From positions 558,001 to 622,000 of the forward strand of contig JAJQJQ010000049.1 in NCBI GenBank assembly GCA_028622995.1: DNA of 64,000 nt, read 5' to 3'. The stretch is from Panagrolaimus kolymaensis (Eukaryota; Nematoda; Chromadorea; Rhabditida; Panagrolaimidae). This document shows positions 1-11,044 of the stretch, in pieces. The notes under the pieces were generated by a model. It did no database searches. It saw only the letters and a program-made list of their open reading frames with translations, and was not told the DNA's origin. A program made the position numbers and the translations under genes. Every line of letters starts with the position of its first letter. Within the stretch, counting starts at the first letter, position 1.

Positions 1-516
1 AAAAGTTTTAAACCACCAATGAGCTGCAGATAAGCAAAGAAGTCCAAACATGCAATAAGCCATAACAAAAATTGAGAAATAAAAAGAACTTTCATAATTC
101 AAAGCAACTAATTGAATATCAAAGGCGCAATAGAACAAAAACTCCAGTACAAAGTAAAACATTTCAGCTGCCTAAAAGTGATTCCATGATTATTTAAACA
201 TCAGATAAATGAAACTTAAAATCAATGAAGTAACCAAAAATGCTGCAAAATATGGATAATCACGATTCAAAAACCAACTGAGTAAAACAGGAATGATGCA
301 AAACATAAACACAAAAGTGATGTCCACGTGATAATAATTCATTATTGGTAAATATTGAAAAGGTTGAATAAATATTAAAAGTCCTTTGAGTTTTAATTGT
401 CCATAGTAAGATAAAGATCGACCAAGCGTAGCTTTTGCCATTGTATATCGATCTTGCAAATATTGTTCAAGTTCATCAGGAATTCTTGGTTGTGGAGGAT
501 TTAGATATACGATCAT
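1..516 (-). CDS. four-helix membrane protein, family copy 1 (3' part off window)
   Basis: Two exons are visible: 516-235 and 171 down to the window edge, joined by a 63-base intron (GT at 234-233, AG at 173-172), phase 0. The start at 516 is chosen because the protein then begins MIVYLNPPQPRIPDELEQ, matching the MVxILNxNPQPRxxDxxEQ start of the copies at 17516 and 18524. Exon 1 has hydrophobic stretches (LLIFIQPFQYL; FVFMFCIIPVLLSWFL) and exon 2 starts AAEMFYFVLEFLF and runs to AHWWFKTF, close to the AYEWFKTF of the neighbouring copy. The family is not one I recognise; four membrane segments and a cytosolic tail are inferred. The stop codon lies outside the window. It sits about 250 bases downstream of copy 2 on the same strand, a tandem duplicate. 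Confidence 0.72.
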
Positions 517-768
517 AGCCATAATTGAAGAATAAATAATGTCACAGTATCGATGCCTGAAAAATGCATACAAGTTAGAAGAAAATTCGATCAGTGAAAA
601 ATCAGAAAGGTTTGAAGATCAAGCTATAGCGGACTGGTGAAGCAATATTAATAGGCAAAAAAACACAGGTGCAAAGCAAACACATTGTTTTGTAAAGAGT
701 CAAAACAAAAGAAAGAACTAATTTATTCACAAAATAAACACACTTAAATAACACATATAAACAATAAA

Positions 769-1509
769 TTATTGAGTTAAAGAATCAGAAGAGCTAGCTT
801 GAGAAATGGCATCATCATTATCCATGACATCTTGGTGAAGGAGAGGACGAGGTTCATATTGAATTTTCTTCCATGCAGTAAAAGTTTTGAACCATTCATA
901 AGCATTATATAAACACCAGAAACCAACAGAACAATAAACCATAGCAAATAACCAAAAACTATCTGGAAGGATGCAATAGAACATACGAGAAATCAAAGAG
1001 CATTGATACGAAACTAACATATTACCAAAGAAATAGTATGAACCAAATTCAATGAGAACTAAGACCATATCAGCTGCCTAAAAAAGGTATACAGTAAAAT
1101 CAAAAAATACAAGCAAACTTACTATCAATGAAGTTGTGAGAAATCCGGCAAATTGAAGATATTCATGTGAATTTGCGAGAAATCCGGTAAAATGAAGAAA
1201 TCAAAATTGATAAAACAAGTTAAGAGGAACACTAATAACAATGTAAAGTACAAGTACAAATCGCATGAAAAGGTGACAATAATCCAAGTTTGTTGATGGT
1301 GATAAGCATATGAAGTCTAAAGCCAAACTAGAAAACAATGTTGTATACCAACAAAAAGCACTCATAAGATTATTAGTTGCAATTTCAGTTTGTTCTTTTT
1401 TTAATTCACATAGGCGACGACGTGAACGAGTTTCTTTTTGTTGTTCAAGAATGGCGAGGCGATCATCATTTTCTCCATCACCAGGAACAATATTTTGAAC
1501 CAAATCCAT
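769..1509 (-). pseudogene. four-helix membrane protein, family copy 2, with in-frame stop
   Basis: Exon 1 is 1509-1123 and exon 2 is 1077-769, with a 45-base GT-AG intron. Exon 2 begins AADMVLVLIEFG, contains two hydrophobic helices and ends in a polar Ser/Asp tail (DDAISQASSSDSLTQ). Exon 1 starts MDLVQNIVPGDGENDD and has an Arg/Lys/Glu-rich stretch before two hydrophobic segments. In exon 1 a TGA at 1203-1201 interrupts the frame, which otherwise reads on through HEYLQFAGFLTTSLI to a good GTAAGT donor. Just after the stop is an imperfect 39-base in-frame tandem duplication (1138-1176 and 1177-about 1200). Either the gene is decaying, the assembly has an error, or a weaker donor before the stop (for example GTTATT, phase 0) is used. 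Function unknown; paralogue of the genes at 1-516 and 16541-19135. Confidence 0.6.
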
Positions 1510-1859
1510 TGTTGCTAGACTTTAACAGGTTGTAGTTGCTGCAGTTGAAAGAAATGATGAAAATTTGTTGTTGTTGAAAAGTTTGATTTTGAATCTTTCT
1601 CCACGTTGATTCAACCGAAGCGCACTTGAATGAATGAATGTCAAACAAAAAAAATTCATTCATGCAAATTTTACTGGCAAAATGCGCTCTGTTTCTTCAT
1701 TTTTTAGGCTAAAAAAATCAAGCAACTTTGAAGCTTCTTTTTTTTAGTCGAAGACAAACATTTTTTTCATTCTCAATGTCAAAACTCTTTCTCTTTTGCG
1801 TGAAGCTTTTTTATTTTCTCTGTAATCATCTTTCATGCTTTTAGGTGTGTTTTATAAAC
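1510..1859. promoter_or_regulatory. shared divergent promoter region, with a CCACG motif
   Basis: This 350-base stretch separates the minus-strand membrane gene (start 1509) from HYOU1 on the plus strand (start 1860). CCACGTTGA lies at 1601-1609; CCACG is the half-site of the ER-stress response element (ERSE) and of XBP-1 binding sites, but the CCAAT part is not at the usual 9-base spacing. The rest is T-rich. A regulatory role in the unfolded protein response is inference. Confidence 0.3.
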
Positions 1860-4800
1860 ATGATCTTACGCTCGACAACTTTATTATGGCTTTCAACAAC
1901 TTTGATATTGTTTTCATGCTTCACCATCACAGGTAAATGATACTTTTTTTTTTTTGTAAAATCTTTTAATGATTGTCTTTTTTTTTCAGATGCTTCAATA
2001 GCTGCAATGTCAATTGATTTGGGTTCATCGTTTCTCAAAATTGGTCTAGTCAAACCTGGAATACCTATGGAAATTATTCTTAACAAAGATTCTCAACGCA
2101 AAACAGCAAATCTTATTGCTTTTCATAATGGTGAACGCTTATTTGGTGAACATGCTCTTCAAATTGTAAACTTTCTTACACTTTCATTTTTGGTAATAAC
2201 TAAAACCTTTGATTTTAGGGTCGCAAACATCCTGAAAAGGTTATTCCTTATGTTACCGATCTCGTTGGTAAACAATTCAGCAATCCCATCGTCCAAGAAT
2301 ACATCAAACAATTTCCATATTTGAATGTAACAGAAGACCCTGTTCGTGGTACTGTAATGATCAATACAAAGTAAATAACTTAAACTTTTTTAAGCAATTG
2401 TCTTACCTTAGTGTTTTTTTTTTCAGAGATAGTGGCTCATTCAATGTTGAAACTTTGCTCGCAATGATCCTATGGAATGCTCATGAACAAGCTGTGGTTT
2501 ATGGTAAAACTCCAGTTCATGATGTCATTATCACCGTTCCAGCTTATCTCAATCAAGCTGAGCGTGAAGCTATTGTTCGTGCAAGTGAAATTGCTGGTTT
2601 CAATCTTCTTCAACTTATGTCCGACTCTAGTGCTGCAGCTCTCAATTATGCTTTTACTCGTCGCAAGGATATCACTGAAAAAGCTCAACATGTTCTCATA
2701 TATGATATTGGTGCATCTAAAACTGTTGCAAGTGTGGTTGAACTTAAACTTGCTAAATCCAATGTTTCTAAAACCTTGGAACCTGTTGTTACAATGAAAG
2801 GTGTTGGCTTCAATCGTCAACTCGGTGGAAGAAGTTTGACCTTCAAAGTTCGTGATTTTCTTGCTGAAGAATTTTCAAAGCAACATCAAACTTCGAAGAA
2901 GATTGCTGATGATCTTCGAGCTATGTCAAAGCTGTTACAACAAGCTGAACGAGTTAAACATGTTTTATCTGCTAATACTGAAACCATGGCTCAAGTTGAA
3001 AGCGTTTTTGAAGATAAAGACTTTCGTCTCAAAGTACATCGTGATCATATCGTCAACTTTGTGAAGGACTATGAAGAAGGATACATGAAACCTGTATTGG
3101 ATGCTTTGAAGATGGCTGAATTGAATGTGGATGATATCGATCAAATCATTCTTTTTGGTGCTGGCACAAGAATACCAAGGATTCAAGAAGTGTTGAAAGA
3201 ACTTTTCAAAGGGTAAGGATTCATTAATTTTGACATTTGTAAAGCGTAATTTTTAGGAAAGAACCCAATCGCTTTTTGAATACCGATGAAGCTGCTGCTC
3301 TTGGTGCTCTTTATCAAGCTGCTCATTTAAGCAAAGGATTCAAAGTCAAGAAGATCGATGTTCAAGAACTTGTTATTTATCCCATTCAAATCAGATTTGA
3401 TACTGTTAGTGGCGAAAACGAATCAGAAATGCGACATGTTGAACGAACTCTCTTCACCTACAGAAGTCATTATCCAACGAATCGTAAAATCATGACGTTT
3501 ACTTCTCATTCAACCGACTTTGCTGTTAACCTTCGTTATGGAGCTGCTATTGGTTATCTTTCAAAAGAACAATTAGAAGAATTTGGTTCATCGAACATTA
3601 GTGAGGTTGCTTTCCGTGGTATTTCTGAAGCGATTGAGAAGAATATCGATGATGATCATATTTTCAAAGGTGTCAAAGCTTTCTTCCTCATCGATTATTA
3701 TGGTATTGTTCGAAATGATGGAGCTGAAGTTATTATTAAAAAGATCAAAACAAATGCTACTCTTGACTGTAAGTTTCTCTTTATCTAACAAAAATGAATA
3801 ATCGTCTTAATTATTACAGCTATTGTTGAATCCATTGGAAAGTTTTTCGGAGCTAGCACTGATAAAGAAGAAACTAAAGAAGGATTAAAAGATGAACCAC
3901 CATTGCCTACAGTATCAACAACCAAAGCTCCAGAAGTTATGGAACCAGAAGCAACTACACAATCTCCTGATGCTGTAAAACTACCAACTGAAAACAAGAC
4001 AGCTGATGGTATCAATGGAAACTATGAACAAGAAATGAAAGGAGCTGCTGTCAACAAAGGAACTGAAAAAGCTGCAAATCAATCTGAATCTGGTGATACT
4101 GTCAAAAACGAAACTTTGCATTGCCTCAATGAAACAACCTCGAAACCGAAGAAAGAACCTAAATCAAAGGTTATTAAACCAAAGCTGAAGATTAAATACT
4201 ATAATGCTTACATTGGTCTCAACAAAGAAAACATCAAAGAATCGAAGAAAGTGTAAGTTTGATGCTTTTTAATTTTACCTATTACTTGTTTCTTTTTTAG
4301 TCTCTCTGGTTTTGAACGCATTGAAAGATTGAAGGCTGAACGTGATGCGGCTCATAATGGAATTGAATCTCGTGTGTATGAAATCAAAGAACGTATGCAT
4401 GATGAAAATTTTATGGCTTTTGCTCAAGGAAATGAAGTTAAGAACTTAACCCAATTGCTCGAAGTTACTGCAACATGGATTGAAGATGAAGCTGGTCTTT
4501 CAACAACCACCGAAGAATTCCGTGCTAAACAAGCTCCAATTGACGAAATCATCTTTGCTATTGAAAAGCGTATTCAAAATCTCATTGATGCTGAAATGAA
4601 AAAGAAAGCTGAAAAAGAGGCCAAAGAAAGAGCTGAAATGATAGCGAAATTGAAAGCTGAAGCCGAAGCTAAGATGAAAGAAATTGAAGAAGCTGCTCGT
4701 GCTAAAGAAGCGAATGATACTGTACCAGCTGTTGCTCAAAATGCTGAAAAACAAGAAGAAAATGAAAGTGTTGCTGATGGTTCAAGTAGGGGTATAGCAA

Positions 4801-4994
4801 ATGAAGGTGGAGAAGATTTTGATGCTGATATTGAACAACATGGAGAAGCGAAAGAAGGTGGAGAAGCTGTTGAGGCTAAAGGAGAACAACAAGAAGGAGA
4901 AACTTCGCTATCCATGGATGAATCATCATTTGTTTATAGCCCTATTTTGGATGCTGATGATATCGAAATCAATGTCCATCATTTTGAGCTTTGA
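1860..4994 (+). CDS. hyou1: ER chaperone Grp170/HYOU1 (Hsp70 superfamily)
   Basis: Seven exons: 1860-1932, 1990-2165, 2219-2370, 2427-3212, 3257-3768, 3820-4252, 4301-4994, giving about 941 residues (human HYOU1 is 999). A hydrophobic signal peptide (residues 1-27, [18 protein letters not shown]) leads into the Hsp70 phosphate-1 motif [17 protein letters not shown] near residue 32. The nucleotide-binding domain continues with [51 protein letters not shown] and [18 protein letters not shown] beta-sandwich region, an acidic, Thr/Pro-rich insert (exon 6) and a long helical Lys/Glu domain follow. The protein ends HHFEL, an HDEL/KDEL-type ER retrieval signal. Grp170 proteins are ER chaperones and nucleotide exchange factors for BiP, induced by ER stress. 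An AATAAA follows at 5075-5080. The gene is convergent with the next one. No sign of damage. Confidence 0.94.
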
Positions 4995-5744
4995 TTTATG
5001 TAATGCAACTGTATGTTAGCTAATTATTATTATTACTTTATTTATTATTTGTATTTGTTTGTTTTTTACGGTATAATAAATGCTTTCGTTTTTTGATACA
5101 TTGATTTCTTGATTATTATTTTTTGTGATATGTCATACTTTCTTTTCTGAAGTTAAAACTTTGGAAAGCTGTTATGGAAATTTTGTTTATGATGGTTCAC
5201 ACCTTTGTTATCAATAATCTATTGTTGCTCCAAATGCAAGGAGATAAGAGTCAAAAGTGCTTGAGCTTGCTCCAATTCTTTCTTTCCCTCTTTTTGGCTT
5301 TGGCCAGACATAAAAAGGATTTTGCTGCTATCTCAGATAAATTTTTTGAAGGTGCTTGAAGTTATTATTTTTAACGTTTATGGCTAGATTAATTGTTTGT
5401 GTCATCATTACATGATTTGTGCATTAACTAATTTACTTGAATTTTTTTTGTTATACGATTAAAGCTTTTTTATTGTTGTCCATTATTTTGTGTATGTCTT
5501 TCTCTTCTTAAAAATAAATTTAAAATTCAAACTTTTTATTATTCCACATTTTTTTTTAAATTTTACAACAAAAAAATAAGAGAGAGAGAAATTGTGGAAA
5601 ACCGCAGAAGAAGATTAACGGGAGAAATAAAAAGATTACTAAGGTAATTTTTTGTTTTTTACGGATAAAAAAAAGTTTTCTTAGAAAATTGGATACGTTT
5701 AGAATTAATAAAAATTCTGTGGCATCAGACTGCGGATTATAGTT
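4995..5744. other. intergenic, convergent 3' ends
   Basis: This holds the 3' UTR of the HYOU1 gene, with AATAAA at 5075-5080, and the 3' side of the coiled-coil gene on the other strand. An open stretch at 5174-5359 has no recognisable motif and I do not regard it as a gene. Confidence 0.5.
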
Positions 5745-6645
5745 TTAATCAACAATGTGTAAACCATGAAATTTTTTGTCGATTGATTCAGAGGAGGCTG
5801 TTGTTGGTGGTGAATCTTGACTTTTTCGTTTGCGTGATGAGCCATCACCACCACTTAGAGGGCCTGGAACGGTTTCAAGATAAATAACTTCGTGATCATC
5901 GTCCATGGTGTTGTTGTTGGTATTGGTTGGAGCTGAAATTGTTTCAACGAAAAATTTCAAAAAAGTAAAAATATTATTTTTCGAAAGTAAAGAGCTGAAA
6001 GCTAAGATTGGCTTACACGTTGTTGTTTTTTCCATTTCCAATTTTTGGATTTCTTTTTTCAAAACCGAATCAAATGTAGCATAGCCTGCTTTAATCTTTT
6101 TAAAAAAAATATTTAATTTAGTTTGAAGTTCGTCAATTTGGGCATCCTTTTTCTTGCCTTCATCGATGAGTTCATTAACTCTTTCATGAGCAACGGATAA
6201 AGCAATGGTTTGCTTTTTGCTTTTTTGTTCCTTAAAAATATCACATAAATTTATTTTTTTGGAGATCAATTCAAAAGATTAGGAGGTCATAGGTTTTTGT
6301 GGTTAGTATAAAAATTTCTAAGGTAAGCAAAAGTAAATGTGAGTGTGTTAGTTTTTTGTTTTTACACACACAAAAATAAAAATGTTAAAGAAATTTTTAA
6401 AAGTGTAAACCAACCCAGCCTTCGATCATTTTTCTTTGATCATCATTTTCTTTTACAAGATAAACAAGGCGGGAACGAAGATTTTCATCTTTTTCAGAGT
6501 TCTAAAAAAAGAAGAAGCCTTTATTACTCATTCAATTGCAACGAAAAAAAATAATTATAGTAAAGCTTACTTCAACTCGAAGTTTACCAAAAATATTTTG
6601 AAGAGATTTTTGATTATTATCAAAATTAGAATTTTGTTGATTCAT
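5745..6645 (-). CDS. small coiled-coil protein, unknown function
   Basis: Four exons: 6645-6571, 6501-6415, 6230-6017, 5932-5745, with phases 0, 0 and 1 that join cleanly to 187 residues. The protein starts MNQQNSNFDNNQKSLQNIFG, followed by heptad-like, charged helices (ENLRSRLVYLVKENDDQRKM; AHERVNELIDEGKKKDAQID; FDSVLKKEIQKLEMEK). The C-terminal quarter is acidic, then Ser/Arg/Lys-rich (SSRKRKSQDSPP), which could serve as a nuclear localisation signal, and ends HGLHIVD. Donors GTAAGC, GTTGGT and GTAAGC are acceptable; the 183-base second intron is longer than the rest and could hide a small exon. I do not recognise the family. A coiled-coil nuclear protein is the most that can be inferred. 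Confidence 0.6.
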
Positions 6646-7944
6646 GTTTGTTTGTTTTGATGAGGAAGAACGGGAAGAGACGAAGTAGGATTTAAGGGAG
6701 CACGCACGCAAAAAAAATCCTTTTTTTTCTAATTCATATGGAGCACAAGCTCGGATTTTTTATATTATTTAAGGAAAAGTTTTAGCAAAATTTGTAGCAG
6801 AAGAAGAACTCTAAAAAAGAATAAATTTAAAAAAAGAAGCGAAAGTTAAAAGACAGACAGTTGCAAAAAAAGCCAGATTTAGAGAAAAAAGGAAAAAAAG
6901 TTTAGTTTATGATTCATTTTTTTTTATTCCAACAAAAAGATTCATTAAGAAGTTGGTTCTTTTTTCAAAGATCTTAACCGACTTATGTTAGCAGCACCTA
7001 TGATCTTTTTTTTCTTTTTTGGGTTTAAATGAATCATCAGTTTTTATTTTAGAGAGAGAGAGAGAGAGAGATGGAATTGGGTATTTATCATTTCGACGAG
7101 TAAAGGTAAAATGTTTAATGAAAGAGAAAAAAATCGGCGCGGCACAAAAATTTTTATTTCACTTTTGGGTAAAAAAAATTGGCACCAAAAAATGAATGCA
7201 AGCAAAAAGCCTAATGCAAAAGTTTCGAAAGAAAAAAATTTGAAACTAAACTAAAAGGCAAGAATCTCTGTAACATTCTGATTAAGAAATTCAGATAAAA
7301 ATAACAAAAATAAATAAGTACTACCAATTCTAAACAGCCATTATTTTTAATGAAGAAAGTTAAAATACAATTTTTATCTCTAAAAACTTTTTTCTTCTTC
7401 TTCAATCAAGCGGAAGAAAAAATAGGAGAAGGGAAAAGGAAAGAAATCAACCAATGAAATAATCCCACGGATATTTTTCCAATAAATACCACAAAAGACA
7501 GACAAGAACAAGTCACGCCTTCAAATATATATTTTTTTTATTACACATAAACGAACGCATAATAGCAAAGATCAGTGAAGAAAGAAAAGAAGAAAAAAAC
7601 GCGAGGATGAAAGGAAGCTATAGTAGGAGCTACCGTAACACACACAAATAACAAACAAAAAATCTTTTTTTGGGGAATTTTTTTCAACAAAAAACACGAA
7701 AGTGCAAAAAATAGTTATTCAATGAAATAAAAATCAAGATGTAACAATTACATTATTTTCTAGGAAGAAGAAGAGACGAAAAAAAAACTAATTAATCTAA
7801 ACAGTTGCTTGCTTGAAAACCAATATTTTTTTGTTGAACAAAAGCTAGCTGCAAAAAAGCAAGAAAAAAATAAAAAGAAAAGAGAGAGGATGCATTTAAT
7901 CTGAAAAATTTCTTAAAGTCCCATTAATTAATGCACCGATGAGA
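6646..7944. other. AT-rich intergenic DNA
   Basis: No gene is recognisable. The stretch is rich in A and T runs and contains a GA microsatellite (about 7052-7071). The start of the minus-strand coiled-coil gene is at 6645, so its promoter should lie in the first few hundred bases. Confidence 0.5.
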
Positions 7945-8201
7945 CAGAGAGACACAGGTAGGCAAATGGTGCCCTTGGGTGCCCTTTTGGGGCACCATAT
8001 ACAGTGCACAGTGCAGCTGTTTTTGATAATTACAATAAATAATCAAAGGGAGGACTACGTTCTTTTTTTTAAAACATTCTATACAGTGCATAGGTTTTTC
8101 AAGATATAGAAAATTTTTTAAAGGGGAGAGTACATGTTTTTTTTAAACAGTGCACAATTCAAAAAAGTTGGGGCGCTTCCGTGCCCACCTGTGCAGAGAG
8201 A
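7945..8201. mobile_element. hAT-like MITE, 241 bp, with 8-bp target duplication
   Basis: The element spans 7953-8193. Its ends are CACAGGTAGGCA (7953-7964) and TGCCCACCTGTG (8182-8193), inverted repeats agreeing at 11 of 12 positions. It is bracketed by the direct repeat CAGAGAGA at 7945-7952 and 8194-8201, a perfect 8-bp duplication. Eight-base duplications and CA-starting inverted ends are typical of the hAT superfamily. There is no room for a transposase, so it is a non-autonomous copy. The interior has repeated ACAGTGCA motifs and a GGTGCCC/GGGCACC hairpin. The left flank is a purine repeat, which slightly weakens the duplication evidence. Confidence 0.72.
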
Positions 8202-8529
8202 TCTTTAAAATAATAAAAATTTCAAACAAACACCGCAAAAAAAACTTTAGGCGAGGGTAAAGTATTAAACAATCTTCTTCTTTTTTAATTTTCAAGCGCA
8301 AAAGTGATAGAAATAAAAATGAATGGAGCTCGAAAAAAATTGGAATGCTTTAAACAAAGAGAAATGAATTTTTTTTATTATGCAACCTTCCAATAATAGC
8401 CAGCGATGATATTGCATTTCGCATTAAAAATTTAAAAAAAAAGCTAAATGGTTCATTTGGGCAACAGAAGAAAGAAAAAAATCAATCAATAAAAAAATTC
8501 ATACTTGCTTACATATCTATCTTATGGCC
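8202..8529. other. intergenic, nothing recognised
   Basis: AT-rich DNA between the two inverted-repeat elements; no open frame or motif of note. Confidence 0.5.
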
Positions 8530-8766
8530 CTGCTAGCCAGTGTTGTCGATTATTCGATTAATCGAACGATTAATCGAAAAATAACCGATCGATTTTCGAT
8601 GCGATTTTTTGACCGATTAATCGTTCGATTAATCGTAATCGATAATCGAGACTTTCGATTTTCGATTAATCGATCGATAATCGAAAACCGGAAAATTTCG
8701 ATTATTTTCGATTAATCGAAATCGATAATCGAAGGATTTCGATTAATCGACAACACTGCTGCTAGC
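8530..8766. mobile_element. hAT-like MITE, 221 bp, built of ATTAATCGA palindromes
   Basis: The element spans 8538-8758. It starts CAGTGTTGTCGATTA and ends TAATCGACAACACTG, a 15-base perfect terminal inverted repeat. Both sides carry the 8-bp direct repeat CTGCTAGC (8530-8537 and 8759-8766). The interior is almost entirely repeated CGATTAATCGA-type palindromes, so the whole unit can fold on itself. CAGTG termini and 8-bp duplications are hallmarks of hAT transposons; no transposase is present. An open frame of 63 codons through it is a by-product of the repeat. Confidence 0.82.
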
Positions 8767-10235
8767 TAGACACACAAAAGATTGGCAAGACACACATACA
8801 AAATGAAAAGTACCGTCATTTGTATTTTGTAAATCATTGATATAAATAATTTTTTAGGAAAACAAAAAGTAATAACAACAAACAAAAAAGGAAGAAGGCG
8901 CAATGAAGAAGCAGCAGCAACAGGGATCAGACATTCACAAAAAAAATTGAGCAGAGGAAAGCTCAAAATAAAAAAAAAGGAGAAGAAAAGGGCAATAAAA
9001 AAACACGAGTATTTTGCATTGAAAAAGCAAAAAAGGAATAATGCACCAACAACAAAAAAAAAGCGAAAACATGGCATATTTGTAATTGATCGCTAAATAA
9101 AATAGTTTTAGGTAAAAAAAATATGAGAAAACTAAGAATTAATAAGCTTGGAAAAAATCAGAATACAGTAATTTTTTTTATAGAAACATGAATGTTGTTG
9201 TAAAGTTTGAAATCGAAAACAAAAATAAAAACGAATGATAAACAGAAAAGTGAAGAAGGAACGCTTGCTTGATTGTACCACATTTTTTTAATATCAAAAA
9301 TGTAAGGAAAAAAGACACAACTCACCGCATTCATTTTTTTTACCTTTCAAAAAAACCCCATGACTCGACTCTTTTTTTACAACAAAAGAATAAAAAAAAA
9401 CTTGAGCGTTCAAAATATTGCAAAAAATAAAATCAAAACACAAAAGAATTTACAGTTTATGACTTTTTTTTGGTTGCTGCAAAAAAATTAAAAGTTTAAA
9501 AATGAATGAAAGAAATCAGAATTAAAGAGAGTTAAATAATAAAACCAGTATTCTCGTCTTTTCTTTTTTTTTGAACGAAAAAATGCAAAAAATGCTGCAA
9601 TATTTTATAACTAACTTATGCGATTAATCAATAACAATAAAACATACATACATATTCTGACGATCCAAAACCTCTTCAGCTCAAAAAAAAAAAGTTTCAT
9701 TGCACAACAGAAAAAAAAAATGATTGGAATAACTAAAATTCGAGCAGCGCGGTGGCAAAGAAAATTGACACTAAAATAAAACGACAACAATGGCTTTGGA
9801 AAGAAGAAGAAAAAAAATGACTGCTGCGTATGTTTAGTTATGATGAACACTTCTTCTTTTTCTTCTGGCTCGCTTGCTTGTATGCGTGCAATAAATTGAA
9901 TGCATTAGCGGCAGTGAATGCAACAACAACAACCACCATAACATGCCAGCCATTTGGGAAGGAACAAAGTCCAAAAGTTTTTTTTAAAAACGCATAAAAG
10001 CAACTAACTAGCAGCAATGAATAGAAAAATGAAAGGGAAAATATTATTTTTAGTTTTGTTTTCGTTTTTGAAGATGTCTTCTTTCTTGGTTCATCATTCA
10101 AAAGTTTTATAAGAGCAACAAAAAAAAACATACGCGGCTAAAGCAAAGTAAAATATTGAGTTGAGTAACAGACTAATTAATTATGGCAAAGCTCAATTAA
10201 GTCTTCTTCGGTGTTGTTTAATTTAAAAATGTTCA
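8767..10235. other. AT-rich intergenic DNA
   Basis: No supported gene. Several open frames on the minus strand (for example 9838-10131) are low-complexity, Phe/Leu/Lys-rich products of A/T runs without domain signals or splice partners. Confidence 0.5.
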
Positions 10236-11044
10236 TCCTACCCAGTAATTTTCATTGTGCGTTCGTTCGTTTTTTCGTTTTTTCGCGCTCGGAAATGATT
10301 CATGGGAAAGTTGAAAAGAATGAACAAATAAAAAATTTTTTAGCATAAATGTGAATGAAAGCCAAATTTTCTTTCACAAGCATCACAAGCAAAAAGAATG
10401 AATGTATGCTAATTTTACATACTCAAAAAATCAAAAACATGTGACAAAAAAAAAATCAGATAAATTTTGCAAACTTGCTCGCAAACGGTGACCTTAACGC
10501 TCTCTCTATTTAAGCTCACGCGAAAATTTTGAGATTTTGCTACTATCAAACAAATTTTGCTTTGAAGTGTACCATTGGAAACTTTGGCTATCACATCAGG
10601 CTAAGTGGTTTTGACTGCTTTCGGCCGCACATCTCCGGGCAACTGGGACGTCGAACTCTATAAAACATAAAAACCGAGAACACCTACGTTCATTTTCTTT
10701 CTTTTTTTTTTTTATTATTTTTATTAATATTTTTTAATTTAATTTTAATATTATATTTTTCATTTTTTTTACTTACTATTATTTAATAAAATGGGTAGGA
10801 AACCTATTAAAAGAACTCCTTCTCAAGAAGAGGCTCATAAAGTAGAACTAAAAAGACGCAAAATCGAAAAAGATAGGACAAGAAGATCCAATTTATCGGA
10901 TATCCAAAAAACTTCTGAAAATGAAAGTGCACGCAGTCGAATGCAAATTAAAAATGCAAATTTAACAGATGCTGAGATAGATAACAGAAATGAACAAGCC
11001 AAAAAAAACATGCAACAAAGAAGATCCACTTTATCAGACGCTAA
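10236..11044 (+). mobile_element. Helitron-like element, 5' part with start of a coding region
   Basis: The stretch begins A|TCCTACCCAGTAATTTTCATTG at 10236; the same 23 bases, and a similar following 70, recur at 11045, the start of the second element. A GC-rich block (10610-10656), a TATAAAA at 10659-10665 and an ATG at 10791 suggest a promoter and gene start. The stretch stops where the second copy begins, so its own 3' end is missing. Helitrons begin with TC and insert between A and T, which fits, but the assignment rests on the termini only. Confidence 0.45.

Noticed and set aside
1310..1498. 62-codon plus-strand open frame
   Set aside because: Antisense shadow of exon 1 of membrane copy 2; no independent signal.
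5174..5359. 61-codon open frame after HYOU1
   Set aside because: Lies after the HYOU1 polyadenylation signal, has no domain, splice partner or family resemblance.
8524..8715. 63-codon open frame of Arg/Asn/Ile repeats
   Set aside because: Produced by the ATTAATCGA palindromes of the MITE.
9838..10131. 97-codon minus-strand open frame
   Set aside because: Phe/Lys/Ser-rich, low complexity, no splice partner.
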